A stretch of DNA of 64,000 bases from Tamlana sp. I1 (GTDB lineage Bacteria > Bacteroidota > Bacteroidia > Flavobacteriales > Flavobacteriaceae). This document shows positions 8,836-18,498 of the stretch, in pieces (position 1 is the first letter of the stretch; every line of letters begins with the position of its first letter). The position numbers and the translations under genes are program-made. The notes beneath the pieces are model-generated. The model was given only the letters and a program-made list of their open reading frames with translations, was not told the origin of the DNA and did no database searches. Where the stretch lies: assembly GCF_015355625.1 (NCBI RefSeq), contig NZ_JACLAF010000003.1:1-64000 (forward strand). The letters run 5' to 3'.

Positions 8836-9434
8836 TATTGTGTTTTTATCAGAAAATCTGCATTAAAACCATCACTCATCAACTAAATTTATTTTCTCAT
8901 TTAATTTGTCTTTAAACTCTTTTTGGCAAATGGCAAACCACCGCGCTATCCGTTACTAGTTTTGGCTCGATGCACGCCTCGCCAAAAGCTATCCACTACT
9001 ATCGCTTTTGCGCCTGTTTACAAAGGTTTATTTACAAGAGCTAAATTTTAGTGTGTTTATTTTGTGAAGCGTGCCTGAATATTTAAAATTATAGGTTCTC
9101 GTCTCCGCTAGAACACCCTAATATTGAAGCCTTAAGTTCAATTTCATAATCTAAATTCTAAAGGCAATGGTCTTCAAGTGCGGTCGAGAAGTTATTTTCA
9201 TGGATTCAGATAAATAAGGTGTTTGAGTGAAAAAATAACAGACATTTTAATGCAAATGTTCACAATTTCGCGTGGTTTTATTTCACATCTTAACTTTCTA
9301 ACCTTATAACCTTTTCAACTTTAAACATTACAATCCAAATCCCATTTAAAGCAAAAAACAATCATAAAAAGAAACCGTTTAAAGCTATGAAGATGCTCTA
9401 AACGGTTTCTAACTAAATAACCAACCAAAAAATT
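8836..9434. other. 599-bp intergenic stretch with repeat-like debris
   Basis: No convincing frame or RNA gene. The part at about 8938-9010 contains two related words, GCTATCCGTTACTA and GCTATCCACTACTA, which resemble degraded pieces of flavobacterial intergenic repeats. A weak palindrome (TTCT...AGAA) lies near 9095-9115. The right end carries the terminator of the next minus-strand gene. Confidence 0.5.
9370..9410 (-). terminator. Terminator of the 9435-10364 lipoprotein gene
   Basis: AGAAACCGTTTA (9370-9381) pairs with TAAACGGTTTCT (9399-9410), a perfect 12-bp stem with an inner AGC/GCT. On the minus strand it is followed by a T-run. It lies 25 bp after the gene's stop. Confidence 0.85.
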
Positions 9435-10364
9435 TTATAAAACCCTAGTACTTGTTCTCGGGTTTTCTTTTCTATCGTTTTTAAACTTACGTTTTTTATC
9501 TACTAAATTGTTTGTATCTGTTTTTCCATCAGCAGCTTTTAAATACTGAATATATCCGCGACCTTTAAACCTGTAAACGGTACCCGAAGATATATGATAC
9601 AATTCTATTGTTGCATCATCTAAAACGGTCAATTCGAAAGATTCATTGCCATACAAATCATAAATTAATGTTAAAGTCTTTAAGTAGAAATTATTAGAAA
9701 CATCGCCTACTCCATAATCGCCTATAAAATCCCAATAAATCTGATTCGGATTTAACCCCACAGGATCCTGTGAACTTTCGAATGTTTCATCGTTTCCGCC
9801 AGATAAAAAACGTAAGTAATTCTCCTTGTCAAAATCGTTTACCGTTCCTTCTGCGCTCGTATAAATCTTCGCCCAGGCTTCGTATTCTTGTAAGAAATAA
9901 TGAATATTATCGTAAAACACGAAGTCGTAATCAAAATCCTTACGCTGATACCCTTCTAAGAAATATGACGTTTTGTTTCTTGGGTTATAAAGTTCAATAC
10001 GATGACTATTCACTTGATAGACATCAAAACTTGAAAACCCATCGATATCATGATTAACATCTAAAATCATATCATAAGCATCATAAACGCCAACATCTAT
10101 TCCTAAACCACTTCCTGTACTACCAATGCCAACAAGGTTATTATTTGCATAAAGCAATCCATTTCTAAAAGACACCGTAAAGGCTTTTTGTAACCAAGGG
10201 GTTTCTCCATAGCCCAAAGTGGCGTTAATATCTACATACCACAAGTCGTAAGAACTTAGTAGTTGATTTACTGAAATAGGGCGCCCGCCCTCCAATGTGC
10301 TTTCACAGGAAGTAAAAAAAGTAGCGCTTAACGCCACTATTAAAAATAATTTTATCGCTTTCAT
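9435..10364 (-). CDS. Lipoprotein of unknown function
   Basis: 309 aa. A type II signal peptide ends in a lipobox (TFFTSC, Cys at about residue 20), so the protein is probably anchored to a membrane facing the periplasm or cell surface. The mature part is rich in aromatic and acidic residues with strand-like repeats (YDLWYVDINATLGYGETPW, FYDNIHYFLQEYEAW), suggesting an all-beta fold; the last 30 residues are basic and probably disordered. Similar flavobacterial proteins are sometimes annotated as nicotinic acid mononucleotide adenylyltransferases, but no HxGH motif is present, so that name should not be used. A single-gene unit with a strong terminator. Confidence 0.7.
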   Translation of the reverse strand: MKAIKLFLIVALSATFFTSCESTLEGGRPISVNQLLSSYDLWYVDINATLGYGETPWLQKAFTVSFRNGLLYANNNLVGIGSTGSGLGIDVGVYDAYDMILDVNHDIDGFSSFDVYQVNSHRIELYNPRNKTSYFLEGYQRKDFDYDFVFYDNIHYFLQEYEAWAKIYTSAEGTVNDFDKENYLRFLSGGNDETFESSQDPVGLNPNQIYWDFIGDYGVGDVSNNFYLKTLTLIYDLYGNESFELTVLDDATIELYHISSGTVYRFKGRGYIQYLKAADGKTDTNNLVDKKRKFKNDRKENPRTSTRVL

Positions 10365-10464
10365 AGGTATACAAGTTAATCATTTATGGCTATTAAGTTT
10401 CAAAACATGTGCCAAAAAATAAAGCTTGTCCCTCCAAAGCCCGCATATTGATTATTTTTTTATG

Positions 10465-10472
10465 TACTTTTG
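10465..10472 (+). promoter_or_regulatory. -7 box of gpsA
   Basis: TACTTTTG is an exact TAnnTTTG match 24 bases before the gpsA start. A TTG lies 14 bases upstream, closer than usual. Confidence 0.5.
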
Positions 10473-10496
10473 ACCTAAGAAATTGATTTAATTTTC

Positions 10497-11498
10497 ATGG
10501 ATAAACCATTAAAATACGCCGTTTTCGGAGCAGGAAGCTGGGCTACTGCCATTGTAAAAATGCTTTCTGAAAATTTAAATGAAATTGGCTGGTATATGCG
10601 CAGCGTATATACTAAAGAACATTTACTACGCGAACAGCACAATCCTAACTACCTGAGTTCGGTAGAGTTTCACTTAGAACAACTTATTTTAAGCAACGAT
10701 ATTAATGAAGTTGCAGACTATGCCGATGTGCTCATTTTCGTTATCCCTTCAGCCTTCATACATAGTGAATTAGAAAAACTCGAAATAGACATCTCTAATA
10801 AAATCATTGTTTCTGCCGTAAAGGGCATTATGCCCGAAACAGAACTATTGGTAGGCGAGCATTTCCATGATATTTACAAAGTACCTTACGATAATATTGC
10901 CGTAATAGCAGGGCCTTGTCATGCCGAAGAGGTTGCTCTAGAACGCTTATCCTATTTAACCATTTCCTGTTCCGACCAAAAGAAGGCAACAGCCATTGCA
11001 AACAGCTTTAGCAGCGATTATATAAAAACAAAAATTAGCGACGATGTAATTGGCATAGAATACGCTGTTATGCTTAAAAACATTTACGCCATTGCTGCAG
11101 GAATAGCACACGGTTTAGGCTATGGTGACAACTTCCAAAGTGTTTTAATGAGCAATGCCATTCGCGAAATGAAACGTTTTATTAAGAAAGTTCACAAAAT
11201 GAAACGTAACATTAATAATTCGGCTTATTTGGGCGATTTATTAGTAACAGGCTATTCTGTTTTTTCACGAAACCGCATGTTTGGAAACATGATTGGTAAA
11301 GGCTACACCGTAAAATCGGCACAAATGGAAATGAATATGGTTGCCGAAGGTTATTACGCCACAAAAAGTGCACACGAATTAAACCTTAAAAACGCCAAAA
11401 AAACGCAAATGCCTATTATAAATGCCGTTTACGAGATCTTATACGAAAATAAAGAACCTAAAAAGGTATTTAAAAAATTAACCGATAGGCTAGATTAA
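10497..11498 (+). CDS. gpsA: Glycerol-3-phosphate dehydrogenase [NAD(P)+]
   Basis: 333 aa. It reduces dihydroxyacetone phosphate to sn-glycerol 3-phosphate for phospholipid synthesis. The dinucleotide-binding motif GAGSWATA lies at residues 11-18. KGIMPET, AGPCHAEEVA and KNIYAIAAGIAHGLGYGDN follow in family order, the last holding the catalytic Lys. Length is normal. It is cytoplasmic, monocistronic, and next to a repeat-filled spacer. Confidence 0.96.
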   Translation: MDKPLKYAVFGAGSWATAIVKMLSENLNEIGWYMRSVYTKEHLLREQHNPNYLSSVEFHLEQLILSNDINEVADYADVLIFVIPSAFIHSELEKLEIDISNKIIVSAVKGIMPETELLVGEHFHDIYKVPYDNIAVIAGPCHAEEVALERLSYLTISCSDQKKATAIANSFSSDYIKTKISDDVIGIEYAVMLKNIYAIAAGIAHGLGYGDNFQSVLMSNAIREMKRFIKKVHKMKRNINNSAYLGDLLVTGYSVFSRNRMFGNMIGKGYTVKSAQMEMNMVAEGYYATKSAHELNLKNAKKTQMPIINAVYEILYENKEPKKVFKKLTDRLD

Positions 11499-11545
11499 CA
11501 TATGCCTTTAAAAAAAGGAATCTTCTAAATTAAATTTATCATTTT

Positions 11546-11593
11546 GGACGCCTGCCTTCCGGATGGCAGGTTACCCAAGGGTTGGGCTAGCAG
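11546..11593 (-). repeat. Partial copy of the GCGTTAGGGATT/GCGCCC intergenic repeat
   Basis: GGACGCCTGCC...TGGCAGGTTACCC...GGGTTGGGCTAGC resembles the GCGCCC-end half of the complete copies at 19722-19825 and 57609-57713, including the TGGCAGGTTACC core palindrome arm and the GGGCT box. The other half (GCGTTAGGGATT end) was not found. Confidence 0.55.
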
Positions 11594-11647
11594 CTTATCT
11601 GCCAAGGCCTTTGCTTAAGAATTTAGTTTTGGATTGCTTGCTAAGAG

Positions 11648-11667
11648 ATTCCTGCATTCGCAGGAAT
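11648..11667. repeat. Small palindrome ATTCCTGC/GCAGGAAT
   Basis: ATTCCTGC (11648-11655) and GCAGGAAT (11660-11667) form an 8-bp stem with a 4-nt loop. It touches the stop codon of the following minus-strand gene. The form is like short palindromic elements scattered in flavobacterial spacers; it has no T-run on the minus strand, so it is not a classical terminator for that gene. Confidence 0.5.
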
Positions 11668-12062
11668 TATTTTACTAAAACACCTTTTACAGACATTAAA
11701 GGCAAGGGCTGTAAAGCTTTTAAATTAATCGTGTTTTTTCTAAATAAGTAAGTTTTATCACACATCTTATTGCCTTCAAAAAACGACACTTTAAAAGTAT
11801 TATTTATCGCAAATAACTCTTCTTGCATGAGTTCAATTTTAGCATAGCTTTTTTTAGGAAGCACATCAATTTTTTTTCTGAAAATGGACGTCATTTTATC
11901 TTCAGAATAACCACTTGTAACGATTAGCACCATGTCTAAATCAACCTCCTTATCGTTAATAATGTAGGCGTTCCAATCTTGAGTTTTATAAACGTCGTTG
12001 TACTCGTTTACCACTGCAATGTAAACACCTTCAACTTTTGGTATGATAATATCTTCTTTCAT
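11667..12062 (-). CDS. Conserved hypothetical protein
   Basis: 131 aa, no signal peptide or membrane segment. It starts MKEDIIIPKVEGVYIAVVNEYND and has a strand-rich pattern (WNAYIINDKEVDLDMVLIVTSGY, KIDVLPKKSYAKIELM), suggesting a small beta-sandwich. Homologues in flavobacteria are sometimes labelled phenylalanyl-tRNA synthetase alpha subunit; no synthetase motif is present, so that label looks wrong. The stop codon overlaps a small palindrome. The function is unknown. Confidence 0.65.
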   Translation of the reverse strand: MKEDIIIPKVEGVYIAVVNEYNDVYKTQDWNAYIINDKEVDLDMVLIVTSGYSEDKMTSIFRKKIDVLPKKSYAKIELMQEELFAINNTFKVSFFEGNKMCDKTYLFRKNTINLKALQPLPLMSVKGVLVK

Positions 12063-12122
12063 GCATCAAAAATAATAAATTCATTTGAAGTCAAGACTTT
12101 CTATTCACATCTAAAAACATCA

Positions 12123-12153
12123 AAGCAAGCTGTTCTTACGAATCAGCTTGCTT
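12123..12153 (-). terminator. Candidate terminator after the first RND efflux operon
   Basis: AAGCAAGCTG (12123-12132) pairs with CAGCTTGCTT (12144-12153) with an 11-nt loop, 58 bp past the outer-membrane-factor stop. The T-run on the minus strand is interrupted (GATGTTTTT), so termination may be incomplete. Confidence 0.6.
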
Positions 12154-12211
12154 CAATTGAAATACAAATAAACAATCTAAAATTATCAGTAAAACTTTTA
12201 ATTAACAATTA

Positions 12212-13630
12212 TTATTTCCATCCGCCGCCAAGGGCTTTATAAAGATTTACAACAGCAATTAATCGGTCTAATTTATTCTCAATACTTGTTAATTCTGTTG
12301 TTAAAACAGTTTGTCTGGCCACTAATAGATCTAAATAGGTGGCATAACCACTATTTAATAATTCTTCGGAATTTGTTTCTGCACGACGCAAAGCTTCAAC
12401 TTGTTTTTCTAAATATTGGAGTTTTTCAGTTTCGGCATTATAGGTATAGAGTGCTTCCGAAACCTCGTTTCCTGCTACTAACAGTGTGCGTTTAAAATTC
12501 AACAGCGATTGCTCTTGTTGTGCTTTGGCAACTTCATGTTGGGTTCTTATTTTTCGTTGATTAAAGATAGGTTGTGTTATACCGCCAACTATATTTGCAA
12601 ATAGCGAGTTGGCATTAAACCAATTATCAAACTCTAAACTTTGAAAACCGCCTGAAGCACTTAAAGTAAACGACGGATAAAAGTTGGTTAAAGCCACATT
12701 GGTAAACTCGAACGATTGTCTAAAATCACTTTCGGCAGCGATAACATCCGGACGGTTACGCAGTAATAAATAAGGCACGCCAAGCTTTATTTGAGTCGTA
12801 ATTTGTTGGGCATCCAATGCATTTCTTTCAAAATGTTGTGGTGGTTTTGCCAATAAAATACTCAAAGTGTTTTCGGCTCTAAAAACAGCACGTTCAATAT
12901 CAACTTGTATGGTTTTCGCATTATTGTACTGCGCGATATCTTGGTCTACCGCCACTTGAGTCACTTCCCCCGCCTCTTTAAGGGCTTGAATAGTTGCTAC
13001 ACTTTTTTCGCGAGAAGCTACAGTTTCCTTTGTTACTTTTAGCTGAGCATCTAACGCAACTAAAGTGTAATAGGTGGTTGCAATGCTTTCAATCAATTTG
13101 GTTTTCACGGCTTGATGTGCAGCTACGCTTTTTAAATAACCCGCTTGAAAAGCACGTTTATTACTTCGTATTTTTCCCCAAACATCGGCTTCCCAAGAAA
13201 GATTTGCAACAGCTTCGTACTGACTTATCCCCCCGTTGAAAAAACTACCAAACTGACTGTTTTTAGAGAGTTCTTGATGGGTTGCAGAAGTCCCTACACT
13301 TAAGGTTGGCAAATAACCAGCATTGCCCTGTTTCATATAAGCTTCGCCCGCAATAATCTGCTGGATGGCAATACGAATATCAATGTTATTTTGTAAACCT
13401 TCTTCAATATATTGCTGCAAATAGGCATCTGTAAACACCGATTTCCAAGACACATCGGCCATCGATAAACTATCGGTTGGTAATTGGTCTGTGCGGTATA
13501 AGTTATCGGTTTCAGCATCTAGATTTGGACGCTCGTAATCTTTAGCCACAAAACAACTTTGTAGGGTATACATTAAAACAACCAAAAGTGCCGCTTTGCT
13601 AAAATATTTATGGTTCATTATAGATTTCAT
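12212..13630 (-). CDS. RND efflux system outer-membrane factor (NodT/OprM family)
   Basis: 472 aa. A lipoprotein signal peptide ends in LQSC (lipobox), then two TolC-type repeats of long helices and short barrel strands. Family marks: LPTLSVGTSATHQ, PYLLLRNRPDVIAAE and FYPSFTLSASGGFQS in the second half. It forms the outer-membrane exit duct for the RND pump encoded just upstream (4-bp gap). The start could also be the ATG 12 bases downstream. It is the last gene of the operon regulator-MFP-permease-OMF. Confidence 0.92.
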   Translation of the reverse strand: MKSIMNHKYFSKAALLVVLMYTLQSCFVAKDYERPNLDAETDNLYRTDQLPTDSLSMADVSWKSVFTDAYLQQYIEEGLQNNIDIRIAIQQIIAGEAYMKQGNAGYLPTLSVGTSATHQELSKNSQFGSFFNGGISQYEAVANLSWEADVWGKIRSNKRAFQAGYLKSVAAHQAVKTKLIESIATTYYTLVALDAQLKVTKETVASREKSVATIQALKEAGEVTQVAVDQDIAQYNNAKTIQVDIERAVFRAENTLSILLAKPPQHFERNALDAQQITTQIKLGVPYLLLRNRPDVIAAESDFRQSFEFTNVALTNFYPSFTLSASGGFQSLEFDNWFNANSLFANIVGGITQPIFNQRKIRTQHEVAKAQQEQSLLNFKRTLLVAGNEVSEALYTYNAETEKLQYLEKQVEALRRAETNSEELLNSGYATYLDLLVARQTVLTTELTSIENKLDRLIAVVNLYKALGGGWK

Positions 13631-13634
13631 AGTC

Positions 13635-16600
13635 TTAATCTTCTACAGTTTGAATTGCGGGTTTGCGAGATACTTTTTCTTGCAACCACTGAAATAATAT
13701 AAATAGAATAGGAATTACAAAAACACCTAAAAGGGTTCCTATAAGCATGCCTCCTGCGGCTCCTGTTCCAATAGAATTGTTCCCTTCGGCACCAACGCCT
13801 TTTGCTAACACCAATGGCATTAACCCTAAAATAAAAGCGAATGACGTCATTAAAATAGGACGCAAACGCGATTTGGCTCCATGAATTGCTGCATCGACAA
13901 TAGATTCACCAGATTTTCGTCGTTGAAGGGCAAACTCAACAATTAATATCGCATTTTTAGCGAGCAAGCCAACAAGCATAATTAAGGCAATTTGGAAGTA
14001 AATATTGTTTTCTAATCCGAAAAACTTCGTGCTTATATAAGCTCCAAAAACTCCAAATGGTAATGATAAAACAACTGCAAAAGGCAGTAAATAACTTTCG
14101 TATTGCGCACTTAAAAGGAAATACACAAACATGATACTTAAAATAAAAATGAAGGTTGTTTGGTTTCCTGCATTAACCTCTTCTCGTGTTAAACCAGAAT
14201 AAGCAACGGTATAATTATTTGGCAATTTTGCTGCTTCCTCTTCAATAACTCGAATGGCATCTCCTGTACTAAAACCAGCATTAGTTGCTCCTGTTATACT
14301 CGTAGAATTAAACAAGTTAAAACGGGTTACCGATTGCGGTCCATACACACGTTTTAATTCTACAAACTGTGTAATTGGAGCCATTTCGCCAGAATCTGTT
14401 CTTACATACATGCTATTTAAAGCATCTTCATTGGCTCGGTCTTCTGGAAGTGACTGAATGTAAACACGGTATTGCTTCCCAAAACGAGAGAAATCCGATG
14501 CATAAACACCGCCTATATAACCTTGAAGCGTTGAGAAAATGCTATTAATTGGCACGCCTTTTTCTTTGGCTAAAGGCACGTTGATTTCCATTTCGTATTG
14601 CGGATATTTTGTATTGAAAGCCGATTGTGCATACTGAATTTCTGGATGGCTCATAATGGCCGCTGCAAAATCTGTATTCACTTTATCCAATGCTGTAAAT
14701 TCGCCTCCAAATTTATCTAACAAATTAACCTCAAAACCTGCAGAGTTACCAAAACCTCTAATACTTGGTGGTGAGAAGAAAATAATTTTAGCTTCAGGAA
14801 TAGATGCTGCTATTCCGAATAATTTTACAGTTATGGCGTGCGCCGAAAGCGACTCGTCTTTACGTTCGCCCCAATCGTTTAACTTTATAATTCCGAAACC
14901 ATAGTTGGTTCCCGAACCACTAATTAAACTTCGACCTTTAATGAAGTTTACACCTGTTACACCTTCTAAATTATGAATCTTTTCATATAAATCTTTAGAA
15001 ACAGCATCGGTTCTGTCTAAAGAAGCACCTGCTGGTAATTCTATGTTTGCAAAAATAATTCCACGATCTTCGTTTGGCACAAATCCCGTAGGTGTTGTTT
15101 TTGATGCCCAAAATATACCAACGGCTGCGATTAACAATAAAACCGCCGATGTCCATTTTCTTTTATATAAAAACTGAAGTGATTTTCCGTAGCGCTCTAC
15201 AGTAGCATTAAAACCACGGTTGAAAAGCGCATAGAAACGCTGCAACGGATTTTTGGATTTTAATTCGTCGTCGTCTTTATGGCCTTTTAATAATAAAGCA
15301 CACAATGCCGGACTTAAGGTTAAGGCATTAACGGCCGAAATAAGAATGGCTATAATTAAAGTCACACCAAACTGCTCGTAAAACACCCCTGTAGGACCCG
15401 TAACAAAGGTTACAGGAATAAATACAGCTGCCATAACCAAAGTAATGGAAATAATGGCTCCCGAAATTTCATTCATGGCTTTTAAGGTTGCCGATTTCGG
15501 ATTTTTTTCACCATCGTCAATCTTGGCATGTACAGCTTCAACCACCACAATGGCATCATCGACCACAATACCAATGGCCAGAACTAAGGCAAAAAGCGTT
15601 AATAAGTTAATAGAATAACCAAATAAATTCAGGAAGAAAAAAGTTCCTATAATAGATACGGGTACTGCAATTGCAGGAATTAGTGTGGAACGAAAATCTT
15701 GTAAAAAGATAAATACCACCAAAAACACCAATAAAAAAGCTTCTAATAAAGTACTCACTACTTTTTCTATGGAAGCATTTAAAAATAAACTAGTATCGTA
15801 AGGTATAAAAATATTTAAGCCATCGGGTAAATCTTTTTCAACAGCATCAAAAGTGGTTTTAATGTTTTCGATAATTTCTTGGGCATTCGAACCTTTGGTT
15901 TGAAAAATCCCCATAAACACAGCAGGATGCCCCAAACTCATCGCGTTAGACGCATAAGACTGCGCATCTAATTCTATAGTAGCAACATCGTTTAAACGTA
16001 AAAATGCGCCGTTACCAAGCGCTTTAATAATAATGTCGCCATACTGTTTTGAATCTTTAAAACGACCGCTATAAGTTAAAACATACGAGAATGCTTCACC
16101 ATTATTTTCGCCTAATGCTCCCGCTGCAGCTTCTAAATTTTGTTCTTTTAATGCCGCTGTAACATCGGAGGGAATTAAATTATACGCTGCTAATTTCTCT
16201 GGTTTTAACCAAATACGCATCGCGTAATCTTGCTGTGAAAATACACTAACATCGCCCACACCATTAATACGTTTCATGGCGGGAATCACGTTAATTTTTA
16301 AATAATTTTGAATATAGGTGGCATCATAATCTTCGCTATCGGAATACATCGAAGCAAACATTAAGGCACTTGTTTCTTGTTTTTGTGTGGTAACCCCCGT
16401 TTGAATTACCTCTTGAGGCAGTAAGGGATTTGCTCTTGCTACACGGTTTTGAACGTTAACGGCAGCAATATCGGCATCCATTTCTTGATTAAAATATACT
16501 GTAATTTCAGCCGTACCATTATTGGATGCGGTCGACGTGATGTACGTCATCCCTTCTGCTCCATTAATTTGTTCTTCAATAGGAATAATAACACTTTCTA

Positions 16601-16772
16601 AAACAGTCTCGGCATTTGCCCCTGGATACGAAGCAACCACTTTAATGGTTGGTGGCGCGATATCTGGGTATTCTTCAATAGGCAAGGTTGAAATACTTAT
16701 AATTCCAAGCATGACTATTATCACCGAAATCACTGTTGAAAGTACGGGTCTTTCAATAAATGTTTTTAACAT
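13635..16772 (-). CDS. RND efflux permease, HAE1 (AcrB/MexB-like)
   Basis: 1045 aa from the ATG at 16772. This start was chosen because it gives the family N-terminus MLKTFIERPVLSTVISV and avoids overlap with the preceding gene; the earlier ATG (16808) lies inside it. It is an inner-membrane proton-driven drug or solute pump with twelve membrane helices and two large periplasmic loops. The proton-relay residues are intact: VVDDAIVVVEAV in TM4 (both Asp) and LLAKNAILIVEF in TM10 (Lys). Length is normal for HAE1. It is coded between the fusion protein and the outer-membrane factor. Confidence 0.95.
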   Translation of the reverse strand: MLKTFIERPVLSTVISVIIVMLGIISISTLPIEEYPDIAPPTIKVVASYPGANAETVLESVIIPIEEQINGAEGMTYITSTASNNGTAEITVYFNQEMDADIAAVNVQNRVARANPLLPQEVIQTGVTTQKQETSALMFASMYSDSEDYDATYIQNYLKINVIPAMKRINGVGDVSVFSQQDYAMRIWLKPEKLAAYNLIPSDVTAALKEQNLEAAAGALGENNGEAFSYVLTYSGRFKDSKQYGDIIIKALGNGAFLRLNDVATIELDAQSYASNAMSLGHPAVFMGIFQTKGSNAQEIIENIKTTFDAVEKDLPDGLNIFIPYDTSLFLNASIEKVVSTLLEAFLLVFLVVFIFLQDFRSTLIPAIAVPVSIIGTFFFLNLFGYSINLLTLFALVLAIGIVVDDAIVVVEAVHAKIDDGEKNPKSATLKAMNEISGAIISITLVMAAVFIPVTFVTGPTGVFYEQFGVTLIIAILISAVNALTLSPALCALLLKGHKDDDELKSKNPLQRFYALFNRGFNATVERYGKSLQFLYKRKWTSAVLLLIAAVGIFWASKTTPTGFVPNEDRGIIFANIELPAGASLDRTDAVSKDLYEKIHNLEGVTGVNFIKGRSLISGSGTNYGFGIIKLNDWGERKDESLSAHAITVKLFGIAASIPEAKIIFFSPPSIRGFGNSAGFEVNLLDKFGGEFTALDKVNTDFAAAIMSHPEIQYAQSAFNTKYPQYEMEINVPLAKEKGVPINSIFSTLQGYIGGVYASDFSRFGKQYRVYIQSLPEDRANEDALNSMYVRTDSGEMAPITQFVELKRVYGPQSVTRFNLFNSTSITGATNAGFSTGDAIRVIEEEAAKLPNNYTVAYSGLTREEVNAGNQTTFIFILSIMFVYFLLSAQYESYLLPFAVVLSLPFGVFGAYISTKFFGLENNIYFQIALIMLVGLLAKNAILIVEFALQRRKSGESIVDAAIHGAKSRLRPILMTSFAFILGLMPLVLAKGVGAEGNNSIGTGAAGGMLIGTLLGVFVIPILFILFQWLQEKVSRKPAIQTVED

Positions 16773-16785
16773 AGTTGTAAAATTT

Positions 16786-17913
16786 CTAGTTTTTAAATAA
16801 TGTTGCAATAGGTTTTAAAACCTCATTATAAGCTACTTCTTGCGGTGTAATAGACATACCTGTTCGTAGTTTCCCTACGCCAGTAACCACAATTTTATCG
16901 CCAGGTTTAAGCCCGGATTCTACAACATATAAGTTATTTACATCGGCCTTCACTTTTATCATGTGGGTTGCAATTTTATTATCGGCACCCACTTTAAAAA
17001 TCATAATATTTCCTTGTTGTTCGAAAGTGGCTTCCTGCGGAATTACAATCTCATTTTCATACTGTGTTGGAATTTGAAGCTTCCCACTATTTCCATTGGT
17101 TAACAACTGGTTTGGATTATTAAAAACAGCTCTAAAACTTACGGTTCCTGTTTTTTGATTGACTTGTCCGGAGCTGGTTTGAATCTTGCCTTTTTCAGAA
17201 TATGTAGTTCCATTGGCTAGGATTAAGTTCACTTCAGATAAATGCTCTAACTTTTCAGCAAGATTTTTTCCTTCCGAATTTTGTAAAAAATCAAAATACT
17301 CCGATTCATTCAAACTGAAAAAAGCATAAACATTTGAGATATCACTTACAGTGGTTAAAGGCGTGGCATCGTTTGGACTAATTAAAGCACCTTCTCTAAA
17401 ATTAATAGTGCCTACAAAACCATTAATTTGACTTTTAATAGTAGCATAACCAATGTTTGCAGAGATACTGCTATAGTTGGCCTGCGCTTGCGCTAAATTA
17501 GCTTTAGCCGTTTCCAATTGAACTGGGCTAATAATATTTTTTTCGACTAAAGGAATTAACTTATTCACTTCAACCTGTGCTACATTGACACGCGCTTTTG
17601 CAGCACCTGCATCTTCAGACAGGGCCTGAGTTTCTAGTTTAAATAGCATCTGACCTTTGCTTACTTTCTGTCCTTCATCAACCAATACTTTCTGAATATA
17701 CCCAGCAGTTTTTGCGCGAACATCGCTATTAATAATTCCTTCAATATTGGTTGGATACTCCTTAAAGCCTGTAACCGTAGTTGTATTTACGGCTGTTACA
17801 GGAATTGTAACTGGAGGAGCTTGTACGGCTTGTTGCTCTGCCTTTTTTCCGCAACTTGCCACGGTTAACGCCAAGCAAACTAGGAGGATATAATGTAATG
17901 TATAGGTTTTCAT
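16786..17913 (-). CDS. RND efflux membrane fusion protein (AcrA/MexA-like)
   Basis: 375 aa. A lipoprotein signal ends in VASC (lipobox Cys at about 21). Then comes the biotinyl-lipoyl-like half (RAKTAGYIQKVLVDEGQKVSKGQML), a helical hairpin (AGAAKARVNVAQVEVNKL), the second lipoyl half, a beta-barrel and a membrane-proximal domain ending GKLRTGMSITPQ. It bridges the permease and outer-membrane factor in the periplasm. It starts 10 bp after the regulator gene, with the permease 13 bp downstream; the whole is one operon. Confidence 0.93.
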   Translation of the reverse strand: MKTYTLHYILLVCLALTVASCGKKAEQQAVQAPPVTIPVTAVNTTTVTGFKEYPTNIEGIINSDVRAKTAGYIQKVLVDEGQKVSKGQMLFKLETQALSEDAGAAKARVNVAQVEVNKLIPLVEKNIISPVQLETAKANLAQAQANYSSISANIGYATIKSQINGFVGTINFREGALISPNDATPLTTVSDISNVYAFFSLNESEYFDFLQNSEGKNLAEKLEHLSEVNLILANGTTYSEKGKIQTSSGQVNQKTGTVSFRAVFNNPNQLLTNGNSGKLQIPTQYENEIVIPQEATFEQQGNIMIFKVGADNKIATHMIKVKADVNNLYVVESGLKPGDKIVVTGVGKLRTGMSITPQEVAYNEVLKPIATLFKN

Positions 17914-17923
17914 ATTTCTTGTT

Positions 17924-18427
17924 TTAAAGACTGAATTGACTGTTTTTTAAATTTGTTCTTAATTCTTCAATAGATTTCGTGGCACCATCAATAAATTTGA
18001 TATAATCGTTATGAAAATTTAAATCAAATTTTTCATCATCATTTTCAATAATGGCATTGTTTTTAAACTCCTTATAATTTTTAATTTCTAGGTGTAACTC
18101 GCGTAATTCTTGCCAATCGCTAATCATTTTATCAACATGCTGAACGACGGTATCTTTATTAATTACAAAATATTTTTTACGGTCGCCTGTTTTGGTGAAA
18201 TATTCAATCTTATTTAAATCTAGTAAATGATTTAAATGCGTTGAGATGGTACTTTTACTAGCACAAAGTATATGTACTAAATCTTCAAAGGTGGTTCCTG
18301 ATTTGCCCGTTAAAATGATATATGATAAAATACGAGCCGCAACAGGAGCTAATTGGTCTCTGCTCTCTAAATGAACGCCTAGCTTTTCAACCAATGCCAT
18401 TTTTTCTTTACAATTGCTATCTTCCAT
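17924..18427 (-). CDS. GbsR/MarR-type winged-helix repressor of the efflux operon
   Basis: 167 aa. A winged helix-turn-helix lies at about residues 25-95 (ARILSYIILTGKSGTTFEDLV, SKSTISTHLNHLLDLNKIEYF with the wing TKTGDRKKYFV), followed by a coiled helical tail that would dimerise. This is the GbsR branch of MarR proteins, often placed first in RND operons of Bacteroidota. A palindrome (18499-18516) directly behind the -7 box (18485-18492) is a likely autoregulatory operator. The ligand is unknown. Confidence 0.85.
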   Translation of the reverse strand: MEDSNCKEKMALVEKLGVHLESRDQLAPVAARILSYIILTGKSGTTFEDLVHILCASKSTISTHLNHLLDLNKIEYFTKTGDRKKYFVINKDTVVQHVDKMISDWQELRELHLEIKNYKEFKNNAIIENDDEKFDLNFHNDYIKFIDGATKSIEELRTNLKNSQFSL

Positions 18428-18484
18428 TATTGTGTATGATTATTTCACTGAAACTATAAATTCAAACAATTTCATAATTTCCGA

Positions 18485-18492
18485 CAAATATA
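18485..18492 (-). promoter_or_regulatory. -7 box of the GbsR-RND operon
   Basis: Read on the minus strand this is TATATTTG, an exact TAnnTTTG match, 57 bases before the regulator's start codon. Confidence 0.65.
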
Positions 18493-18498
18493 CACTTG

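Noticed and set aside
9435-10364. Nicotinic acid mononucleotide adenylyltransferase label for the lipoprotein
   Set aside because: No HxGH or nucleotidyltransferase motif is present; the true nadD is at 7732-8310.
11667-12062. Phenylalanyl-tRNA synthetase alpha label for the small hypothetical protein
   Set aside because: No class II synthetase motif; the true pheS is at 18655-19674.
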